The position numbers and the translations under genes are program-made. From assembly GCA_963721725.1 (NCBI GenBank), contig CAVRLX010000016.1, forward strand, positions 310,001-374,000: a DNA stretch of 64,000 nucleotides. The letters run 5' to 3'. Below the pieces are notes generated by a model. The model did no database searches and was not told the DNA's origin. It worked only from the letters and a program-made list of their open reading frames with translations. The first letter of the stretch is position 1; each line of letters opens with the position of its first letter. This DNA comes from RI-153 sp963721725. GTDB lineage: Bacteria; Chloroflexota; Anaerolineae; Caldilineales; Caldilineaceae. This document shows, in pieces, positions 47,672 through 57,889 of the stretch.

Positions 47672-50600
47672 AATCATAAAGCGGGAAGAGAATGGTCACG
47701 CGGCTGCCCTGCTGGGGGGTAGACTCAACTTTAAGCTGCCCGCCAAAGAGCGACAACCGTTCGCGAATGCTGAACAAGCCCCAACCGCTCTCGCTTTCTG
47801 TGTTGTCATAGGCGCTGTCCGCATCAAAGCCCTTGCCTTGATCGGCCACTGTGATATAGAGATTCGAGGCAGCATGGCCGATGGCGACCTGGGCCTGGCT
47901 GACGCCCGCATGTTTCACCACATTGAACATCAACTCGCGCACCAATTGGAAGATCAAAATCCGCATCTCCTCCTTCAGCGTTGGCGGCTTTTCGAGCACG
48001 GTTAGCTTAATGTCCAGATGATGAATCTCACGCATTTGTTCGGCCAGCCAGCTAATCGCCTCGACGAGTCCTTCGCCAGCCAAGATGGGCGGACTTAGAT
48101 CCACAGTGAGCGTGCGTGTGGTGGAGATGGCATCTTGCACCAGTTCTCGGAATTGAGGCATCAACGCAAGCTGCTGTTCCGGGGTGCTCTGTTGGAATAA
48201 CTGGGTGCGGAAGAGCAAGGCATAGAGCATCTGTTGCAGATGATCGTGGAGAATGCCTGCAATGCGTTGGCGTTCGCGCTGCTCGGCCAGTGTCAGCGCC
48301 GAGGCCAACTCCACCACCTGTTGGGTGCGTTCGGTCACCCGCTCTTCCAGGGTTTCGTTGAGAGCCAGCAGTTGGGATTCTGCCCGTTTGCGTTCGCCCA
48401 CTTCGCCCATCAATTCGTGGGCTTTCTGCTCCAATTCGGCGGTACGCTCGGCCACCATCTCTCGCAGATGTTCTTGGTGGGTGCGCAGTTCGGCTTCGCG
48501 TTGCTTCTGCTCGGTAATGTCTTGAAGCACGCCCACGTAATGGCGGACACGTCCTTCCTTGTCCCGTTGGGTGGCGTTGGCAAGGCTGCGAACGTGGATC
48601 CAAGCCCCCGACCGGTGGCGCACCCGCATCTCGGCATTGTAGCTGGGAATCTTACCCTCAATAAAGTTTGTGTAACTCTGGCCCATTGGCTCCAGATCAT
48701 CGGGGTGAATCTGTTGTGCCATCCATTCATTAATTCTTTGGGAAGAAGGCAGATCGTCTAGCCTATATCCAAAGATTTCGGCCCAGCGTTCGCTGATATA
48801 GCTGCTCTCGCCAAAGTCTGCGGCTAGATCGTAAATGCCCACATCGCTGGCTTCAATCGCCATGTGTAGGCGCTGTTCGTTGGCCCGTAATGTATCTTCC
48901 ATCTGCTGCTGGCGGGTAATGTCCTGGCCTGTGCCTAACATCCGCACGGGACGTTGGTTGGCGTCGGTAATGAGTTTGCCGCGGCCGCGCAGTGTGCGCA
49001 TCTCGCCGCTGGGGCGCACAATGCGGTGGACAAACTCAAACGGCTCGCCTGTCTCCAACGTATGTTGAATAACGTTTTGAGCGAGACTACGATCCTCTGG
49101 GTACATCAGCGCCATATAGTTTTCGTAAGAGACCTCAAACGTATCTGGATCCACGCCGTAAATGCGATGCAGCTCCGGCGACCACTGCAACACGTTACTC
49201 ACCATATCCCACGACCAACTACCGCTCTGTGCGATTTGCTCTGCTTCGGCCAGCAAACTCTGGCTCTGGCGCAACGCCGTTTCGGTCTGTTTGCGCTCGG
49301 TAATGTCGATGACCATGACTAAAATGCAAGGGACGCCATCCACTTCAATCGGCTCGGCAGCAGCGATTACATCCAGGATTATGCCCTCTTTGTTGCGCAT
49401 CTGATATTCGCTAAGGGTCAGTGCTTTGCCGCTCCGCAGTTGGGTCACGGCTGGCTCACTGGCGCTGTCATCCACCGTTATGCCCAGATCATTTGCCGTC
49501 TTGCCTACAAGCTCCACTTCAGTGTAGCCAGTTAGGGCTTCAAAACCAGCGTTAACATTGAGATATTGCAACGTTTCCAGCGAGACAATCGCGCTGGCTG
49601 CCGGGTTCACATCAAAGGCTTTGGTAAAGCGCTCCTGGGCCTGCTTGCGGGCCATAATCTCTTCGTGCAGGTGAGTGTTGGCATCCACCAATTCCTGGGT
49701 GCGCGACTTGACACGCTCTTCCAACTCGGCGTTGGCTTGGGCCAGCGCATCTTGCGCCAATTGCCGGTCAATGGCCTGGGCCAATACATTTGCCACCGAC
49801 TGCACAAAATGAATGTCATCTGTCGAGAATGTGCGCGGGGCGGTACTGTGTACACCAAGCACACCATAGGCCCGCTGACTTCCCCGAATCACCACGCTTA
49901 TCCCGGTCACGACGTTGTGCTCAAGGAGCAGAGCCGGCCCATGAAAGCGCTTCTCGTTGGGCAGATCGGTCACTACGACGGGTACGCCGGTATAGAGAGT
50001 GTAGCCTGCCTGGGATTCTTTGCTCGTGCCCACGGTGGCCCTGCCCACAAGACCCTCTTGCCAGCCCACGCCTGCTTTCAACAGCAACTGCTTATTGTTG
50101 CTTTGTAACTCCAAAACCTTGCACATTTCCATCCCTAAGACCTGGGCGATGCGCACGGTAATTTCGTGGTGCAAGAGGTCTAAATCGGCCCCTTCCAGCG
50201 CCAATTGCCCTAATTGGGCCACGGTGGATTGTTGTTGGGCGCGGCGGGCAAGGTTTTCTTCTGCCTCTTTCAGCGTGGTAACATCGACAAAGGTCATAAT
50301 CACCCCATCGATCTTATCCTCCAATGTGCGATAGGGAAAGATGCGGGCTATGTACCATTTGCCATCTTTGCTGTGCAGTTCGCGCTCAAAGGTATGCAAC
50401 TCTTTCAAGACATGGTGCGCGTCGGTATTGAGCTGCTCGTATTCCAATCTGTGCGAAAGATGATGGAAGGGTCGCCCAATGTCGGCTTTCAAAATATTAA
50501 AAAGCTCACTGGTGCGTGGTGTATAGAGATTGATGCGCAACGAACGGTCGAGGAAAATCGTGGGGATATCCGTCGAGGCCATAAGGTTTTGCAGATTGGT

Positions 50601-52822
50601 GTTGACCCGGCTCACCTCTTCGATCTTGGCCTGCAACTCTTGGTTCACAGCGATGGTCTCTTCGTTGACGGACTGTAGCTCTTCCTTGCTGGTCTCCAAT
50701 TCTTCGGTGGTGGAGCGCAGTTCCTCGTTCATGGACTGCAATTCTTCGTTGGAGGCGCGCAACTCTTCGTTGGAGGTCTCGTACTCCTCCACCGTGGCTT
50801 GTAGCCGTTCGCGGACGCGTTGCATCTCCTCCTCAAGGTGTGCCAGCAGGGGATTATCCGCCCCCTCACCCTCGCTCGGGCTTTGGCCGCCACTCACCCG
50901 CTCGAGCCGTTCAAAGACAACCTCTGCATAGCCGTGGGGAAAGCCCGGTTCATCCACCGGCCCTACATACATGCGCACCATTGTCTCGGCTTCGTCGATC
51001 TCGACGCGCAACAAGCGCGAGGTCGTCTGTACACGATGATGGAAAGCCTGATAGAGCGCTGTGCGCAGATCCAGGCGCAGAGCTGGCAGGATTTTCTGCA
51101 AGACGTTGTAGTTAATCGGCCCATCCTGCTCTTGCAAGAATTTCCCGGCCCCGCTGAAAATATGAACGATGTTGTACTGTTCGTCCACCAAAAGGCTGGG
51201 CGGCGCATAGCGCTTCAGCCGCCAAGCTTGATACATGGTTTCAATCGATTGAGATGAGATAGATGGCATAGGATTACCCGTAACGGCAGACTGCGCTTCT
51301 CGCTCTCCCACCCGAGAACGAATGGGTGGCGGCACTGTACCCCCCTTATGCCGTTGATAGATGCGGTGGCGTTTGTTGTAATCATGGAAAAACGGATGGG
51401 TGTTGCTGTCCACACTTTCCGACGAGCCAAGCAGCAAAAAGCCCTCTGGCTGGAGTGCATAATGGAAAAGCTCCAACAGCCACTGCTGGACATCGCGGTT
51501 AATGTAGATCAGGAGATTACGACAGGAAATCAGATCCAGCCGCGAAAAAGGGCGGATCTTCCAACAGGTTGTGCGGCGTAAAAAGAATGCGTTCGCGCAG
51601 ATCAGCGTTGACCCGATAGCCGCCCTGGGTTGCCATAAAAAACCGACGCAGACGCTCCTGCGAGACATCCACGGTAATTGACTCGGGATAAAATCCCTGC
51701 CGGGCAATCGCCAGCGCGTCTGTGTCCACATCGGTGGCAAAAATCTGAATTTCAGGGGCAGATGGGTGGCGATTCGCTTCTTCCCATAATAAGATAGCAA
51801 GTGTATAGGCTTCCTCGCCGGTCGCACAGCCAGGCACCCACACCCGCACAGTATCTTTGCTGCCCTTGCCCCGAAAGATCTGGGGGATCACTTCTTGGGT
51901 CAGAAAATGAAAAGAGTCTGGATCTCGGAAAAAATTTGTGACCGTGATCAAGAAATCTTTGAAAAGCCGATGACCTTCTTGCGGCACTTCGGCCAGATAG
52001 TGCAGATAGTCATTCAATGTGGTTGTGTGGCAAAGCTGCATCCGTCGGCTCAAACGACGACGCAACGTAGCCTGTTTGTACGACCGAAAGTTATGACCGG
52101 TCAATTGGTGGATCTGGGCCAGAATTGCCATAAACTCTGCTGGGCCATTCCCCACGCGTGCAGAGATCGCCTGAGAAAAATCATTGCCCCGCTGCACATG
52201 GGTGAGGAAGGCCGCAACGAGTTCTGGCACACTCCCCACCAAATCAATCATATCTGTGTGGATGGCGCTGGTGGGCATCCCTTCATGCATAGCATCCTTG
52301 GGCGATTGCACCAACGTCAGCCCGCCTGCCTCTTTCAGCGTCTTTAGCCCCATTGTGCCGTCAACGCCCATCCCCGACAGCACAATGCCAATTGCATTTT
52401 CGCCCTGATCCTGGGCCAGCGAGCGAAAAAACTGGTCGATAACCGTAGGGTGGCCGGGCACTTTGCCCGTCTTCTGTGGGAAGAGCACGCCCGCCTCCAC
52501 CCGTGAGCGATGTCCCCGGCGGCAGGACATAAATATGGTCCGCCTCCAACTCCATCTGGTTATCAATGTAGCGCACGGGCATCGCCGTCCAGCGTTGCAG
52601 GATGGCTGCCAGCTCTGTGGGCCAAGTGATGGAAAGGTGTTGAATCAAGACAATGGCTGCACCACAGTGGTTGGGTAGGCACTGGAAAAATTGTTCAAGC
52701 GCTTCAATTCCGCCGGCCGAAGCCCCCACGCCCACCACGGCAAAAGATAGCTTTTGACTCTCGGCAGACAAAGCACTTTCTCGGTCGCCTAGATCGGGGT
52801 TCTCCGTTTTCTCAGACATCAT
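47670..52822 (-). CDS. CheB-CheR-PAS/GAF-histidine kinase fusion (two frameshifts as sequenced)
   Basis: About 1,716 codons. CheB methylesterase: GVGASAGGIEALEQFF (Ser), LIQHLS (His), GMGVDGTMGL (Asp). CheR methyltransferase: VWVPGCATGEEAYTLAI, then LISCRNLLIY. A long coiled coil (NEELRASNEELQSMNEELRS) leads to a PAS domain, a GAF domain (about 880-1020), three PAS domains, then a HisKA_3 dimerisation helix (RQRIAGILHDHLQQMLY, phospho-His near 1530) and an HATPase domain (NVVKHAG, DQGKGFD). The frame shifts by one extra base in CCC 52500-52502 and in A5 51545-51549. Such fusions are known in several phyla. The kinase is NarL-type, so it may phosphorylate a separate regulator. Confidence 0.9.
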
Positions 52823-52856
52823 GACCTATCACTTTCAACTCTCGCGTCGAGGCAGA

Positions 52857-53837
52857 TTACCGGACGATGAGGACAAGCTTACCACTATTCTCGTATTGGC
52901 GCATAGCCTCATGGGCGGCTTGCGCCTGTGCCACAGGGTATACCTGATCGATCACAGGCGACAGTGTGCCATCCTCCAGGCGCTGCCAGAACTGGTGACG
53001 AAAACGGTTGACGATTTCCACCTTTTCTGCCAGCGGGCGCGCCCGTAACACCGATCCAATCAGTCGCGCCCGTTTACCCATGAGCTGCCCAATGTTGATC
53101 TGTGCCTGTGCGCCGCCCAATGTAGCAATAAAAACCAGCCGGCCTTTAAGCTTGAGCAAGCTGATATTCCGGTCAATATAGGCCGCCCCCACCATGTCGA
53201 GGATAATATCCACCCCCACCCCTTGGGTGAAATTTTGCGTGCGTTGCACAAAATCATCGGTGTTGTAGTTGATGCTCAGATCTGCCCCCACTTGGCGGCA
53301 AATTTCCACCTTTTCGGGTTTTCCCGCCGTGGTGATCACCGTGCCGCCCGCCGCTTTCACCAATTGGATGGCGGCAGTCCCCACGCCGCTGGCCCCGCCG
53401 TGGATCAACACCGTCTCGCCCGGCTGAAAGGCGGCTTCCATAAAAATGTTGACAAACGCCGTGAGAAAAACTTCGGGCATGGCCGCCGCCGTCTCAAAAC
53501 TCCAGCCAGCCGGAATCGGCATCAGCATATCCTCATGCACGGCCACCTTTTCGGCATAGCCGCCGCCAGCCAGCAGCGCGGACACCCGATCCCCTGGCTT
53601 CCATTTTGTGACATTGTTGCCCACCTCGGCCACTACGCCTGCCATGTCTAGCCCCAAAATGTTGGGCGCACCCGGCGGCGGTGGATAGTTCCCGGCGGCT
53701 TGCGCCAGATCGGCGCGATTGAGCGACGTAGCGTGGATCTCCACCAACACCTCGTCGTCACCAAAGCCGGGGTCAGCGGTCTCTTGCCAAACCAAGCGCG
53801 GCTGGCCGTTCTCGTGGATAATTTGGATAGCGTTCAC
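52857..53837 (-). CDS. NADPH:quinone oxidoreductase family protein (zinc-independent MDR, PIG3-like)
   Basis: 326 residues. DEVLVEIHATSLNRADLAQA, GNYPPPPGAPNILGLDMAG and GDRVSALLAGGGYAEKVAV form the N-terminal GroES-like domain. ETVLIHGGASGVGTAAIQLV is the nucleotide-binding motif. No zinc-site cysteines are evident. The family reduces quinones or enones with NADPH. The start is GTG 53837 with AAAGGG 7 nt before it. It lies downstream of the diol dehydratase genes on the same strand, but 150 bp of repeat DNA separates them, so shared regulation is uncertain. Confidence 0.92.
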   Translation of the reverse strand: MNAIQIIHENGQPRLVWQETADPGFGDDEVLVEIHATSLNRADLAQAAGNYPPPPGAPNILGLDMAGVVAEVGNNVTKWKPGDRVSALLAGGGYAEKVAVHEDMLMPIPAGWSFETAAAMPEVFLTAFVNIFMEAAFQPGETVLIHGGASGVGTAAIQLVKAAGGTVITTAGKPEKVEICRQVGADLSINYNTDDFVQRTQNFTQGVGVDIILDMVGAAYIDRNISLLKLKGRLVFIATLGGAQAQINIGQLMGKRARLIGSVLRARPLAEKVEIVNRFRHQFWQRLEDGTLSPVIDQVYPVAQAQAAHEAMRQYENSGKLVLIVR

Positions 53838-53860
53838 TTCACAACCCTTTCACATAGCTT

Positions 53861-53981
53861 TTTCACCGCAAAGAGACAAAGACCAGAATAGAACACAGAT
53901 TTTCAGGCTTGATCGGATTTCGCCGATTCCTGAACGCTGAGACGATTCAACAACTTTTGCCTTTTTCACTTTGCGGTGAAA
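53861..53981. repeat. Word palindrome (TTTCACCGCAAAG type)
   Basis: TTTCACCGCAAAG (53861-53873) and CTTTGCGGTGAAA (53969-53981) are exact inverses, 95 nt apart. GAGACAAAGACC and GCTGAGACGATTC words lie between. Confidence 0.7.
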
Positions 53982-53988
53982 CCTCTGA

Positions 53989-54409
53989 TCACTCCCGTTT
54001 CAATAGCCCGCGCGCCTGATAAACCTGCGCCGCTTCTTCCACAAACGCCGCGGTAATAGGGGCGGCATACTCGGTTCGCAATGTCTGCGCCAACGCTTGT
54101 AACTCCTCAACGCTACAGCGGTGTGGACGCAACTGATTATACATTTCCAACAGGGTCTCATTGGGCACGGCGGTTAGCTCGGCGGCACGGGCCAAGTTTG
54201 CCGCCAGTTGTGGATACCCACCCTGGCGCGCGAATCGCGGCCTGGGCGCGCAGCGTCTCGGCGCGAATGCGCAGATCGTCGGCGGAAAGCTCCCCGGCCA
54301 CAGCGGCTTCCAGTGAGATGTCGGCGAAGGCGCGCCCGCTGGCGGCGCGCAGCGTCTCGGCCTCGTGTTCGCCCAGGGGGTAATGTAATGTCTGTTGAGA
54401 TTGAATCAT
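53989..54409 (-). CDS. B12-dependent diol/glycerol dehydratase small subunit (frameshifted as sequenced)
   Basis: About 139 residues once the frame is restored. The N-terminal part (LHYPLGEHEAETLRAASGRA, then ISLEAAVAGELSADDLRI) continues, after one extra base near 54232, as ARQGGYPQLAANLARAAELT, VPNETLLEMYNQLRPHR and the C-terminal helix. This is the PduE/DhaE-type gamma subunit. GAGGTG lies just before the ATG at 54409. The gene lies 79 bp after the fused large-medium subunit gene on the same strand, so the two should be co-transcribed and form the enzyme together. Confidence 0.9.
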
Positions 54410-54488
54410 TATTCACCTCTTGGATAAGTTTGTGATTATGAGGCCCACTTTCTTGTAAAGCCCCACCATCTGCCACTTGCCACTAGAT

Positions 54489-56726
54489 CTATATATCCGG
54501 CTCCCAATCGAAGATCATCTCCACCGGCGGCTGCTCGCGCACCTCTTCGGTTTCGCGGCGGTGCAGCAGTGTGGTTTTGACGATGAGACGCAGGCGGGCC
54601 GTGTTGTCCACCCGAACGGCCACAGGCAGCGGCGCCAGTCCTTTGGCATAGCGCGCCGCATTGCGACCAATTTTTTGATAAATCTCCAGCGTCAGACTGG
54701 GCGACTGTGGAAAGAGTTCCAAATTGTTGAGCGGAGCCAGCCCGCGCTTTTGGATCACCGTCGTGCCGCGCGATTGAATGCCCACGGCAATCCCCGACCC
54801 GCTCAGGCGCGCGCCCACATGGCCCAGCGCCGCACAATCCGCGCTGTGATAGACCTTGACCATGCGCGCCACCAGCCCCTCTTCGGCCACACCTGTGAGC
54901 AGCGCTTCCAACACTTGGTCGTGGGGCAGCTCTCCAATCGTCTTGATCAGCCCCTTGCCAAAAGCTGGCCCCACCGCCACCACAATCTCGTGGGGATTTG
55001 TGCCCTGGCGCGCCGCGCCCACTTCGATGAGCGTCTTCAGCGGCGCTCCCACCTGCGCATCAATAAAATCGTGTGGCGCTTTGGCCTGAGGAATGCGCTG
55101 GATCGCCTCCCAATCGGCCCCGTCCAGCCGATAGCCTGTGCCAGGACCGCCATAGTCGTTGACATCGTTGATGGCGCTGCGCACGCGAAAATCAGCGTCA
55201 AAGATCCCCGACGGTTGCAAATAATCACCGGCCACACGCTGACGGCCCATCTCCAAAACGTTGCCCGCCACATCAGAGAATCCCCGTTTGTGCAGCGCTC
55301 GCACCACAGTGAGCAGAGTAGAATCGCTGGCTAAAAATTGATCGGCGGCGCTAATGTCCGCCACCAGATCGCGCTCTGGCATATCGTCGCTGCTGTGGGC
55401 AATCGTGGCGGCCTCCACCTCATGATCGCCAATCGGCGGAAAGCCCAACTCGGCATAGACGGCTTGGATGGCCTGCGCAGCCTTGCGCCGGATCGCCAGT
55501 GTATCGGCTTCGCTCACGGGGCGAATGCCAGCGTTGACCTGCATGTCGCGCTGAAGCACCGTCCAGTCGTCGAAATCCTCGGCGTCATAGTTACCGCCGC
55601 CAAACATGTTGTCGCGCTTGGGCACGGCGCTATAGCCAGAGGTAATAAAGTCGGTGCCGGGGATAAACTGGAGCATAAGCTTGGCGGTTTTGCGGATGGC
55701 CGAATGCGAGGCCAGGGCATCGTTGCCAGAGGCCACCTCCAGCCCCAACATGGCCGCCATCAGGTTTTCGGCCAGCACAGCGCGCACGCCGCCGGGCAGC
55801 GCTTCGGGCAGGGCAATACACGAGATCGAGCCGTTTTGTACACCCTGGCTGCCCGCGCCTTTGACAATGAGCAGGCAGCGCGCTTCGAGATAGAGCATGG
55901 AGCAGCCCTCGGCGTAGCCCATGAGCGCTTCCGAGCCGGTGCCCGACGTAAAGCGGATCTTGATGCCACGCGAGGCATAGGCCGAGGCCAGAAACGCTTT
56001 GGACCACGGCGTGTCGTCGCCGTCCACAAACGAGCGCTCGCTGCCATAGACCGAGAGCGTCTCAGCATACGAGGTCATGCCCTTGATGCCCAATTTCAGC
56101 CCCAGCGCCTCTTCCACGGCACATTGGGTGAGCACGCCGCCGCGTCCCGTCTGCGTGCCCACCAAAATCGAGAGGGCATTAAAGGGCGCCGCCCGCGCCA
56201 CGCGGACCGTGGTTTCCACCTCGGCAAAGCCGCGCAGCCCGGCCTCGGCGGCGTCGGCGGCCAGCAGCGCCGGGTTCTCGCGCCAGTTGGTGACGTGGGC
56301 CTGGTTGGCCGGGGTGCGGCGCACGCGCATTTTGGTCAGCCCCATCATCATTTCCAACACATTCATGTGCCGGATGATCTCGCACAGTTTGGCCGGCGTG
56401 CAGCCGTGAACCAACCGTCGCACGGCACTGGCGGGCACGTTGATATCCACCAACATGCGCGCGATCTCCTGGGCTGGGGTCGTCATGGCTTCGTCGGCCA
56501 CAGCCAGATCCAGCCCGCGGTCTGCAATGAAGAGATCAAGCATGTCAAACTGGGCACGCGGTTTGCCGTCCATCTCGACCACGCAGCCATGTTCAATTTG
56601 CAAGGTGGGCTGTGGATCGTAGGGGCTATCCACCACCTGTAATCCCGCTTCGGGCCAGGGATCGACGTAGGTCTCTTTGTTAATATCGCGCTCGGCCAAA
56701 ATGGCAAAGCGGCGGGATTGGGTCAT
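54489..56726 (-). CDS. B12-dependent diol/glycerol dehydratase, large and medium subunits fused
   Basis: 745 residues. Residues 1 to about 560 are a PduC-like large subunit: MMMGLTKMRVRRTPANQAHV with the substrate His, GFAEVETTVRVA, TSYAETLSVYG, DGDDTPWSKAFLASAYASRG, SGTGSEALMGYAEG and PGTDFITSGYSAVP. From about 568 to the end is a PduD-like medium subunit (EVGAARQGTNPHEI, SGSGIAVGIQSRGTTVI, LNNLELFPQSPSLTLE). The enzyme converts 1,2-diols or glycerol to aldehydes using adenosylcobalamin. In Klebsiella these are separate chains. GGAGAAAG precedes the ATG. No reactivase, aldehyde dehydrogenase or microcompartment gene is in the window. Confidence 0.95.
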   Translation of the reverse strand: MTQSRRFAILAERDINKETYVDPWPEAGLQVVDSPYDPQPTLQIEHGCVVEMDGKPRAQFDMLDLFIADRGLDLAVADEAMTTPAQEIARMLVDINVPASAVRRLVHGCTPAKLCEIIRHMNVLEMMMGLTKMRVRRTPANQAHVTNWRENPALLAADAAEAGLRGFAEVETTVRVARAAPFNALSILVGTQTGRGGVLTQCAVEEALGLKLGIKGMTSYAETLSVYGSERSFVDGDDTPWSKAFLASAYASRGIKIRFTSGTGSEALMGYAEGCSMLYLEARCLLIVKGAGSQGVQNGSISCIALPEALPGGVRAVLAENLMAAMLGLEVASGNDALASHSAIRKTAKLMLQFIPGTDFITSGYSAVPKRDNMFGGGNYDAEDFDDWTVLQRDMQVNAGIRPVSEADTLAIRRKAAQAIQAVYAELGFPPIGDHEVEAATIAHSSDDMPERDLVADISAADQFLASDSTLLTVVRALHKRGFSDVAGNVLEMGRQRVAGDYLQPSGIFDADFRVRSAINDVNDYGGPGTGYRLDGADWEAIQRIPQAKAPHDFIDAQVGAPLKTLIEVGAARQGTNPHEIVVAVGPAFGKGLIKTIGELPHDQVLEALLTGVAEEGLVARMVKVYHSADCAALGHVGARLSGSGIAVGIQSRGTTVIQKRGLAPLNNLELFPQSPSLTLEIYQKIGRNAARYAKGLAPLPVAVRVDNTARLRLIVKTTLLHRRETEEVREQPPVEMIFDWEPDI

Positions 56727-56913
56727 TTTTCTTTCTCCGAAATAAGGCGTGGGGGTGTGTTCAAGATGAGTTGGAAGAGTCAGGCATCCTTAAGCTGCTA
56801 TCCCAACTTGTGAAAGAGCCACATCTGAGGATGCTCTCGCCTCAGCCTCACCAAGGTTGAATACACCATTCCTTTAGTGTAGTCAACCTGATCGCAGAAA
56901 TCAAACAAGGGCT
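56727..56913 (-). other. Structured leader of the diol dehydratase operon
   Basis: On the minus strand, CTGAGG pairs with CCTCAG and AGTTGG pairs with CCAACT, so a leader of about 150 nt with two hairpins is likely. The hallmarks of a cobalamin riboswitch were looked for and not found. Confidence 0.4.
56855..56888 (-). promoter_or_regulatory. Operator-like palindrome overlapping a candidate promoter
   Basis: GGTTGAATACAC (56855-56866) and GTGTAGTCAACC (56877-56888) are inverses with one mismatch around a 10-nt spacer. On the minus strand the right arm contains TTGACT, a good -35, with a poor TATTCA 17 bp on. This suits a repressor or activator site for the diol dehydratase genes. Confidence 0.5.
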
Positions 56914-57006
56914 GTACCTATACAGGTGCGACGCACTCGCCAGGCGTAGATGGGTCGTGAAAAGTTTATGTAGCGAGTGCGTCGCACCCTAGACCTGAAT
57001 TGTTAC
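56914..57006 (+). repeat. 93-bp palindromic element, copy C
   Basis: GTACCTATACAGGTGCGACG at the left end and GCACCCTAGACCTGAATTGT then TAC at the right. The inner arms GGTGCGACGCACTCGC and their inverse (56973-56988) match perfectly. The loop shares GTAG-x-TGG-x-T-x-GTGAAAAG with copy D. It lies between divergent transcription of the dehydratase operon and the end of the MscS gene. Confidence 0.85.
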
Positions 57007-57034
57007 CAAGGGCTTACATCACACTTACCTGCCA

Positions 57035-57868
57035 TCATGCCCCGTAGTCGGCTGCGGAGACCGCGACCATGACCTGCGCCGGTGCAATCTTCATCTCCGC
57101 AATCACCGCTTTACCGCGCACGGTGAGATCGCTGAGGTAGAGAAACTGATCGCGGCCATCAATCGGATAGGCTTTGAGCTGATAGTGCGTGCCCCACGGT
57201 TTTTCGCGGACAATCACCAAAATGGGTTGGGATAAGTGAGTATACGGGCTGGTGACTGCCACATCCCACAGCTTCTGGCGAACCAACCGCGCATCGTGGT
57301 TAGGATGAAGATAGAAATCGGCCACGACCATATGCTCGCGGTTGCCGTCGTTGGCATTGGCAATGTTGGAATTCCACAGCTTTTGGTGGGGAATCGTGAT
57401 CACGGTGTCGTCGGGGGTGACGATTTTAATGGCGCGCATGCCCACCTGTTTGACCTCGCCATAGTCGCCGTCGATCTCCACCCAATCCCCGGCGCGGTAG
57501 GGACGTTCATAGAGCGCAACAACGCCAGCGATGATGCTGCTCACCCAATCTTTGAAGGCAAAGCCCAGCGCCACCGCCGCCGCCCCCAGAAAGGCCAGCA
57601 CGTTTTCCGGCGAGATGGCGGAAAAGTTAAGAATCTCCGGCAGAAGCAGGCTGATGCCCAAAAAAAGGATCAATAGCCGCAGAATCGGCACCAGCGGCAG
57701 AATATAGAGCCGAAAGCGGGCTGGCAAGCGTTCGGCAATCCAGGGCAGCACTTGCTGAATGGCCCAATTCATCAGCACCGATATCACAAGAATACTGAGG
57801 ATCAGGATGTAGTTGATCTCGCTGAAACTGCGGATCAGGTCGGCGACTTTCTGTTCGCTTTCATTCAT
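57035..57868 (-). CDS. MscS family mechanosensitive channel
   Basis: 277 residues. Two or three N-terminal helices (INYILILSILVISVLMNW, then LYILPLVPILRLLILFLG) lead to the pore helix VLAFLGAAAVALGFAFKDWV, with the Gly/Ala packing pattern of MscS TM3. The beta domain follows (SSIIAGVVALYERPYRAGDW, DGDYGEVKQVGMRAIKIVTP, ITIPHQKLWNSNIANAN). It should open under membrane tension to release solutes. It starts 22 bp after the gene at 57890-59236, suggesting a two-gene unit. Confidence 0.95.
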   Translation of the reverse strand: MNESEQKVADLIRSFSEINYILILSILVISVLMNWAIQQVLPWIAERLPARFRLYILPLVPILRLLILFLGISLLLPEILNFSAISPENVLAFLGAAAVALGFAFKDWVSSIIAGVVALYERPYRAGDWVEIDGDYGEVKQVGMRAIKIVTPDDTVITIPHQKLWNSNIANANDGNREHMVVADFYLHPNHDARLVRQKLWDVAVTSPYTHLSQPILVIVREKPWGTHYQLKAYPIDGRDQFLYLSDLTVRGKAVIAEMKIAPAQVMVAVSAADYGA

Positions 57869-57889
57869 GGCGGTGAGCCTTTCGCTTGC

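Noticed and set aside
56727..56854. Cobalamin riboswitch before the diol dehydratase genes
   Set aside because: The hairpins are present but the conserved B12-box and core elements could not be found.
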